From an uncultured Collinsella sp. (lineage in GTDB: Bacteria; Actinomycetota; Coriobacteriia; Coriobacteriales; Coriobacteriaceae), in contig CAMQJB010000039.1 of the NCBI GenBank assembly GCA_947002045.1, positions 1 to 20,958 on the forward strand: a stretch of DNA of 20,958 bases, read 5' to 3'. Position numbers and translations under genes: made by a program. Below the pieces are notes generated by a model. The model was not told the origin of the DNA, did no database searches, and saw only the letters and a list, made by a program, of their open reading frames with translations. This document shows positions 13,635 to 20,958 of this stretch, one piece after another (the stretch's first letter is position 1; each line of letters opens with the position of its first letter).

Positions 13635-15008
13635 CTACTCGTCGCCATCGTGCGGGTCCGCAGAACCCGCGTCCGACGCCGCCGGCTTATCTGCCGAGGA
13701 CTCGGAATCCTTCTTATCGGTTTCGGCCGGAGCGATCACGCGAATGAGCGAGATGCGCTGGCCACGCATCGACTGCACCTTAAACTTGTACCCCGCAACC
13801 TCAAACACCTCTCCGATGTCGGGCACCGAGTCGCAAAGCTCCAAAATCCAGCCGGCGATGGTCTCATAATCATCGCTTTCCTCGAGCGGCCAACCAAGCT
13901 CAATCGCGTCATCGCACGAAAAACGCCCATCGACAAGCCACTCGCGGCGCGAAAGGCGCGTGAGGTACTTGTTGTCAGGATCGAACTCGTCCTCGATCTC
14001 GCCCACGATCTCCTCGACGATGTCCTCGATGGTGATGATGCCGGCCGTGCCGCCGTACTCGTCCACGACCACCACGATCTGGTCGTGCGAGGTCTGCATC
14101 TCGGACAGCAGCGGCAGGATGTCCTTGGTGTCGGGCACAAAGGTGGCGTCGCGCAAAAAATCGGCGATGGGCTGGTCGCCCTTGCCGTCGAGCGAAGGCT
14201 GGATCAGGTCCTTGATGTGCGCGATACCGGCGACGTTGTCGGGATCCTCGTGATAGACGGGGATGCGGCTAAAGCCGGTCTGGCGCATGGCGGACAGCAC
14301 GTCGGCGACCGTCTCGTCGTCCTCGCACATGGTGGTGTCCACGCGCGGCACCATGACCTCGCGGGCAACGGTGTCGCCCAGGTCGAAGATCTCGTGGATC
14401 ATGCGCTTTTCCTCGTCGAGCAGGTCGTCCTGCTCCGAGACCATGTACTTGATCTCTTCCTCCGAGACGTTCTGGCGGTCATCGGCGCTCTTGATGCGCA
14501 GGATGCGGGCCAGGCCGTCGGAGCAGGCACCGGTCAGCCACACGAGCGGACGGGCGATCTTTTGAAACACCGAAAGCGGCCCCACGACCTGCTTGGATAC
14601 GCCCTCGGCGTTGGCGAGGCCGATGCGCTTGGGCACGAGCTCGCCAATCACGATGGACACAAAGGCGACGGCGACGGTGATGATGACCGGCGCCAGGCCG
14701 CGCGCGATGGCAGAGAGTGGCGCGATGCCAAAGCTCATGAGCCACGTGGCAAGCGGATCGGACAGGCTCGTCGAGGCGACGGCGGATGAGGCAAAGCCCA
14801 CGAGCGTGATGGCGACCTGGATGGTGGCGAGCAGCTGGTCGGAATCGGCGGCCAGCTTAATGGCGCGCTCGGCGCGTTTGTCGCCTTCCTCGGCCTCGTG
14901 CTCCAGCACAGCGCGCTTTGCCGTGGTGAGCGCCATCTCGGACATAGAGAAGTAGCCGTTGATGAGGGTTAAAACGAGGGTGGTGATAAGGGAGATGGTT
15001 ATGTCCAT
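13635..15008 (-). CDS. CNNM/CorC-type transporter (DUF21, CBS pair, CorC_HlyC domain)
   Basis: The 457-residue protein has a DUF21/CNNM membrane domain (about 1-190, with MSEMALTTAKR and GELVPKR), a CBS pair (about 205-330, from VMVPRVDTTM to DEYGGTAGIITIEDIVEEIVGEIEDE, the latter only in part a motif), and a CorC/HlyC C-terminal domain (about 345-425). A disordered Asp/Ser-rich tail ends it. Relatives export magnesium (CorC, CNNM, MpfA) although many are still annotated as hemolysins. It is probably co-transcribed with the following CphA-N-like gene. The start region is odd: GGAGG is 16 nt upstream of the ATG and lies in a small hairpin, and no nearer site is seen. No alternative start fits the conserved N-terminus. 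Confidence 0.92.
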   Translation of the reverse strand: MDITISLITTLVLTLINGYFSMSEMALTTAKRAVLEHEAEEGDKRAERAIKLAADSDQLLATIQVAITLVGFASSAVASTSLSDPLATWLMSFGIAPLSAIARGLAPVIITVAVAFVSIVIGELVPKRIGLANAEGVSKQVVGPLSVFQKIARPLVWLTGACSDGLARILRIKSADDRQNVSEEEIKYMVSEQDDLLDEEKRMIHEIFDLGDTVAREVMVPRVDTTMCEDDETVADVLSAMRQTGFSRIPVYHEDPDNVAGIAHIKDLIQPSLDGKGDQPIADFLRDATFVPDTKDILPLLSEMQTSHDQIVVVVDEYGGTAGIITIEDIVEEIVGEIEDEFDPDNKYLTRLSRREWLVDGRFSCDDAIELGWPLEESDDYETIAGWILELCDSVPDIGEVFEVAGYKFKVQSMRGQRISLIRVIAPAETDKKDSESSADKPAASDAGSADPHDGDE

Positions 15009-15010
15009 CG

Positions 15011-15028
15011 GGAGTTTCTCGAACCTCC
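15011..15028 (-). promoter_or_regulatory. Unusual ribosome-binding region of the CNNM/CorC gene
   Basis: On the minus strand GGAGG (15028-15024) pairs with CTCC (15014-15011) in a small hairpin with an inner TT/AA pair. GGAGG is 16 nt from the ATG in linear distance, but folding of the hairpin would either hide it or shorten the distance. Confidence 0.35.
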
Positions 15029-15118
15029 AAGATTCGGGACGTTAGGGTAAAACGTTGATTACGGATACGGCAATTGCGCCGGCGCCCAAACGAGGACGCG
15101 GGCGCGCAGGCATGGTCG

Positions 15119-15802
15119 CTAGATTACGAAAAGGATCACCGCCATGAACTGGAAGATGCTGCCGGCGAGCACCCACAGGTGAAACACGCTGTGCAGATAG
15201 CGCACGTTTTTGGCGATATAGAACGGCACGCCCGCGGTGTAGCACACGCCGCCGACGGCGAGCAGGGCAAGTGCCACGGGGTTGAGCAGCAACACGAGCT
15301 CGGGCAGCTTAAAGACAACGAGCCAGCCCATCAGCAGGTAGACCAGGCCGCTTACCCAGTGCGGTTGACGCTCACGCATAAAGCACTCGAGGGCGATGCC
15401 GATAATGGCGATGGCCCATACGGCAAAGAACAGCGCAGGGCCGCCGTCGTTTGCGAGCGTGATGAGGCAAAACGGCGTATAGCTGCCGGCTATGAGCAGG
15501 TAGATGCAGCTGTGGTCGATAATGCGGAACACGCGCTTGGCGCCCGCGGGCTGAATCGCATGGTAGAGCGTGGAGGCAAGGTATTCGAGGATAATGCTGA
15601 CACCGTAGACAATCGCCGCGGCCATGTGGGCCGGGCCTCCGCCGCGCAGGGCAGCGAATACGATCAGGAGCACCAGGCCCGCGATACCCAGCAGGCAGCC
15701 GACACCATGGGTGACGGAGTTCATGATCTCCTCGCCCACCGTGTAGTGTGGAACGGCCGCGGTCTTGGGTCGCGGCTTAGAACTGTCGCTCGAATCGGAC
15801 AT
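15119..15802 (-). CDS. Hemolysin III family (PAQR-type) membrane protein
   Basis: The 227-residue product has a short charged N-terminus and about seven hydrophobic helices. Family marks are NSVTHGVG in the first helix, ASTLYHA, the DHSCIYLLIAGSYTPF block (about 100-115) and HSVFHLW near the C-terminus; these histidines and aspartate form the presumed metal site of the PAQR/hemolysin III superfamily. The name is historical: bacterial members are linked to membrane lipid or energy homeostasis rather than proven lysis. I use the ATG at 15800-15802 with GGAGG 11 nt upstream; the longer reading from TTG 15820 would overlap that ribosome site. It lies 110 nt before the CNNM gene and could share its transcript. 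Confidence 0.9.
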   Translation of the reverse strand: MSDSSDSSKPRPKTAAVPHYTVGEEIMNSVTHGVGCLLGIAGLVLLIVFAALRGGGPAHMAAAIVYGVSIILEYLASTLYHAIQPAGAKRVFRIIDHSCIYLLIAGSYTPFCLITLANDGGPALFFAVWAIAIIGIALECFMRERQPHWVSGLVYLLMGWLVVFKLPELVLLLNPVALALLAVGGVCYTAGVPFYIAKNVRYLHSVFHLWVLAGSIFQFMAVILFVI

Positions 15803-15910
15803 GCCGGTTACATCCTCCAACGTAAAGAGTTCTCAACACTATATCAAAGCGTCTAGGTACGTGCGAAATTTGCACCATACGTGACCCTTTGTTTACCCAT
15901 TCTTTGCCTG

Positions 15911-15939
15911 TTGACGCATCATCGGCGAACGTCCATAAT
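15911..15939 (+). promoter_or_regulatory. Promoter of the alpha/beta hydrolase gene
   Basis: TTGACG (15911-15916) and CATAAT (15934-15939) are exactly 17 nt apart, a near-consensus housekeeping promoter. Transcription would begin near 15946, giving a leader of about 43 nt. A second TTGACG at 15956-15961 has no matching -10. Confidence 0.75.
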
Positions 15940-15988
15940 GCGCTTGCATTAAATGTTGACGTATTAACATCTTATAGGAGAATACCGC

Positions 15989-16954
15989 ATGGCTCAAAAC
16001 GCACGTTCCCATCGAAAGCTCAAGATGGCCGGCATCGTTGCACTGGTGGTTGTCGTTGTGCTGCTCGGATTTGCCGGCAACTTTCTGTTTGACTTCGCGC
16101 TGAATCCCCAAGCGCCGTACACCATGAAGATGATGCAGGATAGCAAGAACGACAAAGACGGTGAGCAGCCGGATGCCGAGGACACCGAGGCGCGGGCATG
16201 GTTTAAAGAAAACCGCAAGAGCAGCAGCCTTACCGCAGATGACGGAACCGAGCTCGCCGCTTGGTATTTTGCCGCCTCGGAGAACACCCACGATTACGCC
16301 GTCTGCCTGCATGGATATACCAACGAGCCCATCGGCATGGCCCGATACGTCAAGCGATTCCACGACCGCGGCATGAACGTGCTCGCGCCTGCCGCCCGCG
16401 CCCACGAGCGCTCCGGCGGCGACTATATCGGCATGGGCTGGCCCGAGCGGCTCGATGTCGTTGCATGGATTGGGCGGATCGTTCAGGCTGACCCCGAGGC
16501 GCGCATCCTGGTCTTTGGCGAGTCGATGGGTGCAGCAACTGCCATGAACGTCGCGGGGGAATCTCTACCCGCAAACGTAAAATGCATTATCGAGGACTGT
16601 GGTTATACGAGTGTTTGGGACGAGTTTTCCCTGCAACTCAAGGACGTGTTCGGCCTGCCCAGCTTTCCCTTGCTCGATGTAGCAAACTTGGTGTGCAACG
16701 TGCGCGCGGGCTACGACTTTCATAAGGCGAGCAGTGTGGAGCAACTCAAACACGCGACGGTTCCCATGCTGTTTATCCACGGCGACCAGGACACCTTTGT
16801 GCCGTACAGCATGCTCGACCAAAACTACGACGCGTGCGCCAGCAAGGTCAAGCAAAAGCTCACCATCCATGGCGCCACCCACGCCAAGAGTGCGCAAGTT
16901 GACCCCAAGCTCTACTGGAACACAGTCAACAACTTCCTCGACGAGTATTTTTAG
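15989..16954 (+). CDS. Membrane-anchored alpha/beta hydrolase
   Basis: The 321-residue protein has one N-terminal membrane helix (about 13-31), a short charged linker and an alpha/beta hydrolase domain facing outside the cytoplasm. Visible active-site features are the HGY oxyanion segment (108-110), nucleophile S179 in GESMG, D268 in HGDQDTF and H298 in GATHAKS, so the triad is complete. Similar proteins (the YqkD/BEM46-like group) are carboxylesterases or serine peptidases of unknown substrate. AGGAG lies 8-9 nt upstream of the ATG and a strong promoter precedes it. It stands alone, divergent from the hemolysin III gene and convergent with the DUF362 gene. Confidence 0.9.
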   Translation: MAQNARSHRKLKMAGIVALVVVVVLLGFAGNFLFDFALNPQAPYTMKMMQDSKNDKDGEQPDAEDTEARAWFKENRKSSSLTADDGTELAAWYFAASENTHDYAVCLHGYTNEPIGMARYVKRFHDRGMNVLAPAARAHERSGGDYIGMGWPERLDVVAWIGRIVQADPEARILVFGESMGAATAMNVAGESLPANVKCIIEDCGYTSVWDEFSLQLKDVFGLPSFPLLDVANLVCNVRAGYDFHKASSVEQLKHATVPMLFIHGDQDTFVPYSMLDQNYDACASKVKQKLTIHGATHAKSAQVDPKLYWNTVNNFLDEYF

Positions 16955-16995
16955 GCAAAAAGCAACGTCTGGGGCTTTATCTGACCCACTATTTT

Positions 16996-17119
16996 CGGAA
17001 GTATGCGGCAAAATCTGGAACTGCCGACCAGACCGCAGCTTTACCAACAATTTATCAGGGGTTTTGTTGCCAAAAAATGTCGTGTGCTCGGCGGTCTCGA
17101 AATTTGCCGCATACTTCCG
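16996..17119. repeat. 124-bp nested palindromic element
   Basis: Perfect 17-bp outer arms (16996-17012 and 17103-17119) enclose further paired stretches: AGACCGC (17030-17036) with GCGGTCT (17091-17097), and CAACAA (17045-17050) with TTGTTG (17065-17070). The whole element can fold into one long hairpin. It lies between two convergent genes just before a bidirectional terminator and codes for nothing recognisable. It may be a MITE-like repeat or a structured RNA. Confidence 0.7.
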
Positions 17120-17120
17120 G

Positions 17121-17157
17121 AAAGCCGCCCGAGAGCGTTGCGCTCGCGGGCGGCTTT
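17121..17157. terminator. Bidirectional rho-independent terminator
   Basis: Perfect 11-bp arms (17121-17131 and 17147-17157; AAAGCCGCCCG / CGGGCGGCTTT) enclose a 15-nt loop. The plus strand continues with another T; the minus strand side has TTT in the arm. It separates the convergent hydrolase (+) and DUF362 (-) genes. Confidence 0.8.
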
Positions 17158-17205
17158 TGCTCAACTAACGCTACAAAAGCGCTTGTTTTGTCCAATAGAT
17201 AGGTG

Positions 17206-18411
17206 CTATTTGACCTCGATGAGCTCGTACTTGCTCGTGCCTAGGCCGATCTTCTCGGCATGCGCAATGCAGGTGCGCCAGTCGGTGTCGGGATGCGTGA
17301 TGCAGAAGGGGTCCTTGGCCTGCTCGCCCTCCAGTTGCTCGTGGTTATGCTCCATCTTGGCCGCGCTATCGGTGAGCTCGGTGTTGGGCAGCGGCTCGGA
17401 TGCCATGACGGCATCGGCGCAGGCCTGGTCAATGGCGACCGGGTCGAAGCTCGCGAACATGCCGATATCGTTGACGATAGGCGTGTCGTTTTCGGGATGG
17501 CAATCGCAGTTGGGGCTAATATCCATGGCAAGCGAGATATGGAAGCTCGGGCGGCCGTCGACAACGGCCTTGGTGTACTCGGCGATCTTGCAGTTGAGCA
17601 CGTCGGCCGCAGCGTCATGGCCGGGCTTGATGGCGTCCTGGTTGCACACGCCGATGCAGCGGCCGCAGCCCACGCAGCGATCATGGTCGATAGCGGCGAC
17701 GTGAACCGTGCGGGTGTTGCCGTTGGCGAGCTCGCGCTCACGGGTGTCGTCAAACGAGATAGCGCTGTGCGCACAGACCTTTTCGCAGGCACGGCAGCCA
17801 ATACAGTGCTCGGTCGCGACGTTCGGCTTGCCGGCGGCATGCTGCTCCATCTTGCCGGCGCGGCTGCCGCCGCCCATGCCCAGGTTCTTCATGGCGCCGC
17901 CAAAGCCGGCCTGCTCATGGCCTTTAAAGTGCGTGAGGCTGATCACGATATCGGCATCCATGAGTGCCCGACCGATCTTGGCCTCGCGCACGTACTCGCC
18001 GCCCTCGACCGGGACGAGTGCCTCGTCGGTACCCTTGAGGCCGTCGGCGATGATGATCTGGCAACCCGTGGCATACGGGGTAAAGCCGTTCTGATAGGCG
18101 GTATCGATGTGCTCGAGCGCGTTTTTACGGCTACCGACGTAGAGCGTGTTACAGTCGGTGAGGAAGGGCTTGCCACCCAGCTCCTTCACGACATCCGCGA
18201 CGGCGCGGGCGTAGTTGGGGCGCAAAAAGCTCAGATTGCCCAGCTCGCCAAAGTGAATCTTGATAGCGACGAACTTGTTCTCGAAGTCGATCTGCTCGAT
18301 ACCGGCGTGACGTATGAGGCGCTTGAGCTTGTCGAGCTGGCTCTCGCGAGCATGCGTGCGCAAGTTGGTGAAGTATACCTTAGCGGGTGCTGCGGGTGCA
18401 GTTGCGGTCAT
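17206..18411 (-). CDS. DUF362 domain protein with two [4Fe-4S] ferredoxin motifs
   Basis: The 401-residue protein combines a DUF362 fold with an inserted 2x[4Fe-4S] ferredoxin module. The cluster ligands are C203, C206, C209, C213 (CIGCRACEKVC) and C246, C249, C252, C256 (CVGCGRCIGVC). In each motif the fourth cysteine is followed by a hydrophilic residue rather than Pro. The conserved DUF362 segment HFKGHEQAGFGGAMKNLGMG lies at about 161-180. No signal peptide is seen, so it is likely a cytosolic iron-sulfur protein. Its reaction is unknown; relatives are common in anaerobes. GAGGGGA lies about 9 nt upstream of the ATG. It is a single gene with a TTGACC -35-like element upstream but no good -10. 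Confidence 0.9.
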   Translation of the reverse strand: MTATAPAAPAKVYFTNLRTHARESQLDKLKRLIRHAGIEQIDFENKFVAIKIHFGELGNLSFLRPNYARAVADVVKELGGKPFLTDCNTLYVGSRKNALEHIDTAYQNGFTPYATGCQIIIADGLKGTDEALVPVEGGEYVREAKIGRALMDADIVISLTHFKGHEQAGFGGAMKNLGMGGGSRAGKMEQHAAGKPNVATEHCIGCRACEKVCAHSAISFDDTRERELANGNTRTVHVAAIDHDRCVGCGRCIGVCNQDAIKPGHDAAADVLNCKIAEYTKAVVDGRPSFHISLAMDISPNCDCHPENDTPIVNDIGMFASFDPVAIDQACADAVMASEPLPNTELTDSAAKMEHNHEQLEGEQAKDPFCITHPDTDWRTCIAHAEKIGLGTSKYELIEVK

Positions 18412-18494
18412 AGATCTATCCCCTCGGTCTATATGGCGTTACAGACATAGAGGATGGTACCCGTTAAAGTAGGGTCAAAGTCAAGCGCGAAACC

Positions 18495-18523
18495 TAGTCG
18501 TTGGGGAGGTTCTTAAACGACTA
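18495..18523. repeat. Short hairpin repeat with GGGGAGGTTC loop (copy 3), overlapping a stop codon
   Basis: Arms TAGTCGT (18495-18501) and ACGACTA (18517-18523) enclose TGGGGAGGTTCTTAA. Compared with copy 2 the stem carries a compensated A-T to G-C change and the loop differs at two positions. On the minus strand its first three bases are the TAG stop of the ABC permease gene. Confidence 0.75.
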
Positions 18524-20958
18524 CTCTTGGACTTTGAGGGCCTCGGCCAGGCTCACGCGCGTGATAGAACGCGTGTGCAGCAACGCCACGACCAGATAGG
18601 TTGCAAAGCCGATTCCTGCGCACGCCGCCATGGACCACCAGGGCACATAAATCTCGATATTGCCGTTGTAGGCGAGCAGCATCGAGCGGAAGATGGCCGT
18701 GAGCGAGCCAATGATGACCGGCAGGCTCAGCACGAGCGACGCCGCCACGCACAGCGTGATCGAGCGGATGTACAAATGCGAGATCTCGCTATCGCGATAG
18801 CCAAAGACTTTCATGTAGCTAATCGACCGGGCGCTGTGGTCGATCACAGCCTTGGTCAGCAGATACATAAACAGTAGGAAGATAAACACCGCAAGCCCGA
18901 TCATCATTCCAATCATTTTGCTCATCATGCCAATGAACTGGTCGCCCACGGCGCGCATGTCGTCGGGCGTGGTGTCGCCGGCAAAGTAACGAGCATCGAG
19001 GTCGAGCTTCTCGTCGCTCACATAGCCGTTAAAGTAGGCGGCATTGTTGTCGAACAGCTCGTTAAAGTCATCGATACTCATATAGATATTCATGTCCGAC
19101 TTGGAGCCCCAGGCACAGTCCTTGCCCGCGTACTCAAGGGAATAATTCTCGCCCTTATACTTGTCGTGGAGCGTGACCTTCTGGCCCTCACTCCAGCCAA
19201 ACTTATCGAGCAGACCGCCGCCAAAGGCGACGCGGCCGTCGCCGACGTTGAGATCTTTCCAGTAGCGCGAATCGGATGAAATCCCGTAGACGGAAATCGT
19301 CTCCTCGCCATTTCCATCGCCGCGGTCGTATTGCAGCTGGTAGACGGCGTATTTCTCGGCCTGTGCGATTGCGCCCGCGCCGTTGTCGGTCGTATTGACC
19401 GGGTGGATATCGTCGTTGTCAGTGTCAATCTTAGAGGCCTTGTCAATCAGGTCGATAGCCTCGTCGCGGTCACAGCCGAGGGCGTCGGCAAGATCGTCAA
19501 GGCGCGCGTAGAGCGCATCCTTCTTGTCCTGGACCTTGGCAAGCGCGTCCTGCGCTGCGGTCAGGCTCTCGGCAGACGGAGATGCGGCCGCGGCATCGGC
19601 TGCCGCCTGCGCCGCATCGGCCGCGTCATCAAGCTCGTCATCGGCATCCTGGGCGGCGGAAAGCAGCACGCCGTCAACCGACTGCAGGCGCTCGAGTGCC
19701 GACCACTGCTCGCGCTCCTCGGCAGTGCCCTCGAGCTCCAGTGGCGCCTTGAGCGTGTACTGGTGCTCGGCGACCAGGCTTGTCTCGAGGTTGTCCGCAT
19801 AGTGCGTCATCGTGGGCAAAATCGCCAGGCCAAAGAGCAGTAGCAGCGAGGCAAACGCGATGCCCACGAAGAGCGTGGCGAAGTTGCCCAAATTGCGCAG
19901 GAAGATGCGCAGGCGGAAGCGCGAGACAAAACCCATGCGCTCCGGCAGCTGCAGGCCGCGCTTGGTGCCCGGTCTGCCGCTCGCCTCGTGACGAAGGAAC
20001 TGCAACGGCGTCTTGCCCATTTTGCGAAGCAGGCCCACCAGCGTGATGAGGATGAGCGCGGCGGCGGGAACCACGGCGCACTTCACAAAGATCTCCCAGC
20101 TCCAGTACACCTGGAAGGGCGGCAGACTGTACGACCCGTAATAGAGGCCGCGCATGGGCTCGGTAAAGAACGCTATGCCGAGCGCAGTGCCCAAAAGCGC
20201 CGCGACCACGCCCACGATAGCGGGAAGCGCAAGGTAGTGCAGCACGATCTCGCAGCGGCGGTAGCCGCTGGCGAGCAACGTGCCGATGATGGCGCTCTCC
20301 TCCTCGATGGTGGCGTCGGTAAGGACCACAAAGACGAACGCCATGATCACGATGATGATGTCGAGCAGCGTCATCCACATCATAGAGTCGCCGTCTACGT
20401 CGTCGCGCGCGTAGCCAATACCCTGGTTGGAATCGGCGTCGATCAGATCGTCCACGCGCGCATCGGCATCGGTCAGCGCCTCGACCATATCCTGCTCCGC
20501 ATCGATGCGGTCCGCAGTGGAGAGGTCGCGATCGGTAAAGGTAAAGGAGTAGGTGTAGGCGGGCGCGCCGCCGACGTCCTCGAGCGCGGCAAAGCCAGCG
20601 TCGGTGACCTCGGCCACGCCATAGGTGATGGTGTTCACCGTAAAGTCGGAGTTGTTGAGGAACAGCGCCTGGCTATCGGGCTGAGTCATGATGCCGCAGA
20701 TGGTGTAGGTGCGGCCCTCAAGCTCGACCTTATCGCCCACGGCGAGGTCGTTGTTGGTGGCGAAAACACGGTCGATCGCCACCTCGTCATCCGCCTTGGG
20801 TTCCTTGCCCTCGCTGTACGACGCAATATCGACCTTGGTGCGGTGCGCATAGGTGCGCAGCGTGCGCTTGGTGCCGTCGTCGCCGGACGCCTTTTTGATG
20901 ATGGCATCGATGGAGAAATTCTTGTAGAGCGTGACGCCGCCGACGTCGTCGGCCGCGT
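18521..20958 (-). CDS. FtsX-like ABC transporter permease, 5' end outside the window
   Basis: The frame stays open from the stop at 18521 to the window edge, giving at least 811 residues, so a GTG at 20780-20782 (MAIDRVF) is internal and not the start. In the visible part an extracytoplasmic segment leads to a first FtsX membrane block (MMWMTLLDIIIVIMAFVF onward, three to four helices with the EEESAIIGTLLASGYRR loop). A large second extracytoplasmic domain follows, including a predicted Ala/Asp-rich coiled coil. A second FtsX block (from about MMSKMIGMMIGLAVF to the end) closes it, with SISYMKVFGYRDSEIS. This two-block layout is that of large MacB/BceB-like or lipoprotein-export-type permeases of unknown cargo. 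The partner ATPase is not in the window and probably lies upstream. The stop codon comes from a hairpin repeat. Confidence 0.9.
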   Translation of the reverse strand, partial: AADDVGGVTLYKNFSIDAIIKKASGDDGTKRTLRTYAHRTKVDIASYSEGKEPKADDEVAIDRVFATNNDLAVGDKVELEGRTYTICGIMTQPDSQALFLNNSDFTVNTITYGVAEVTDAGFAALEDVGGAPAYTYSFTFTDRDLSTADRIDAEQDMVEALTDADARVDDLIDADSNQGIGYARDDVDGDSMMWMTLLDIIIVIMAFVFVVLTDATIEEESAIIGTLLASGYRRCEIVLHYLALPAIVGVVAALLGTALGIAFFTEPMRGLYYGSYSLPPFQVYWSWEIFVKCAVVPAAALILITLVGLLRKMGKTPLQFLRHEASGRPGTKRGLQLPERMGFVSRFRLRIFLRNLGNFATLFVGIAFASLLLLFGLAILPTMTHYADNLETSLVAEHQYTLKAPLELEGTAEEREQWSALERLQSVDGVLLSAAQDADDELDDAADAAQAAADAAAASPSAESLTAAQDALAKVQDKKDALYARLDDLADALGCDRDEAIDLIDKASKIDTDNDDIHPVNTTDNGAGAIAQAEKYAVYQLQYDRGDGNGEETISVYGISSDSRYWKDLNVGDGRVAFGGGLLDKFGWSEGQKVTLHDKYKGENYSLEYAGKDCAWGSKSDMNIYMSIDDFNELFDNNAAYFNGYVSDEKLDLDARYFAGDTTPDDMRAVGDQFIGMMSKMIGMMIGLAVFIFLLFMYLLTKAVIDHSARSISYMKVFGYRDSEISHLYIRSITLCVAASLVLSLPVIIGSLTAIFRSMLLAYNGNIEIYVPWWSMAACAGIGFATYLVVALLHTRSITRVSLAEALKVQE

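Noticed and set aside
20780..20782. GTG as the start of the ABC permease
   Set aside because: The frame is open to the window edge with sensible protein sequence (for example VDIASYSEGK), so the gene simply continues beyond the window.
1..20958. CRISPR array, tRNA or rRNA genes, prophage or complete insertion sequence
   Set aside because: No regularly spaced direct repeats beyond the two 80-bp units, no tRNA-like cloverleaf or rRNA sequence noticed, and no transposase, integrase or phage structural gene was seen.

Overview
The window looks like chromosomal DNA from a high-GC gut actinobacterium of the Coriobacteriia, most probably Collinsella or a close relative. This is inferred from G/C-rich codon use, the gene types present (luxS, a DUF4867 protein, an Nramp-related Mg-type transporter next to an MgtE-like protein) and the many short palindromic repeats between genes. 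No database search was possible. Bases 1-99 are almost pure C/G homopolymer and look like an unreliable contig end.

Layout. 100-240: two tandem 80-bp palindromic repeats. 248-1515 (-): a DUF4867 protein and luxS, each with its own promoter signal. 1618-3585 (-): a ribokinase / nucleoside hydrolase operon for ribonucleoside salvage. 3773-6025 (+): a large membrane O-acyltransferase with a C-terminal SGNH domain. 6026-6568: a convergent intergenic region full of inverted repeats. 6569-9684 (-): an apparent two-gene operon, an MgtE-like protein followed 8 nt later by an Nramp-related transporter whose metal-site motifs are of the magnesium-type (NRMT) kind. It is preceded by a leader of about 200 nt that folds on paper like a riboswitch. 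10005-11411 (-): a membrane-anchored NodB-fold protein with a degenerate metal site. 11484-12628 (-): overlapping YtxH-like and PRC-barrel genes. 12765-13610 (-): a stand-alone protein resembling the N-terminal domain of cyanophycin synthetase. 13635-15008 (-): a CNNM/CorC-type protein. 15119-15802 (-): a hemolysin III/PAQR-family membrane protein. 15989-16954 (+): a membrane-anchored alpha/beta hydrolase with a clear promoter. 16996-17158: a 124-bp palindromic element and a bidirectional terminator. 17206-18411 (-): a DUF362 protein with two [4Fe-4S] motifs. 18521 to the window edge (-): an FtsX-type ABC permease whose 5' end lies outside the window.

Themes. Magnesium handling recurs: the MgtE-like protein, the NRMT-type transporter and the CNNM/CorC protein. 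Cell-envelope work is the second theme: SGNH acyltransferase, NodB-like protein, membrane hydrolase and FtsX permease. The most interesting items are the candidate riboswitch before the Mg operon, the stand-alone HxxEH protein, the metal-site-altered NodB protein, and hairpin repeats with a conserved loop and covarying stems that supply the stop codons of two unrelated genes.
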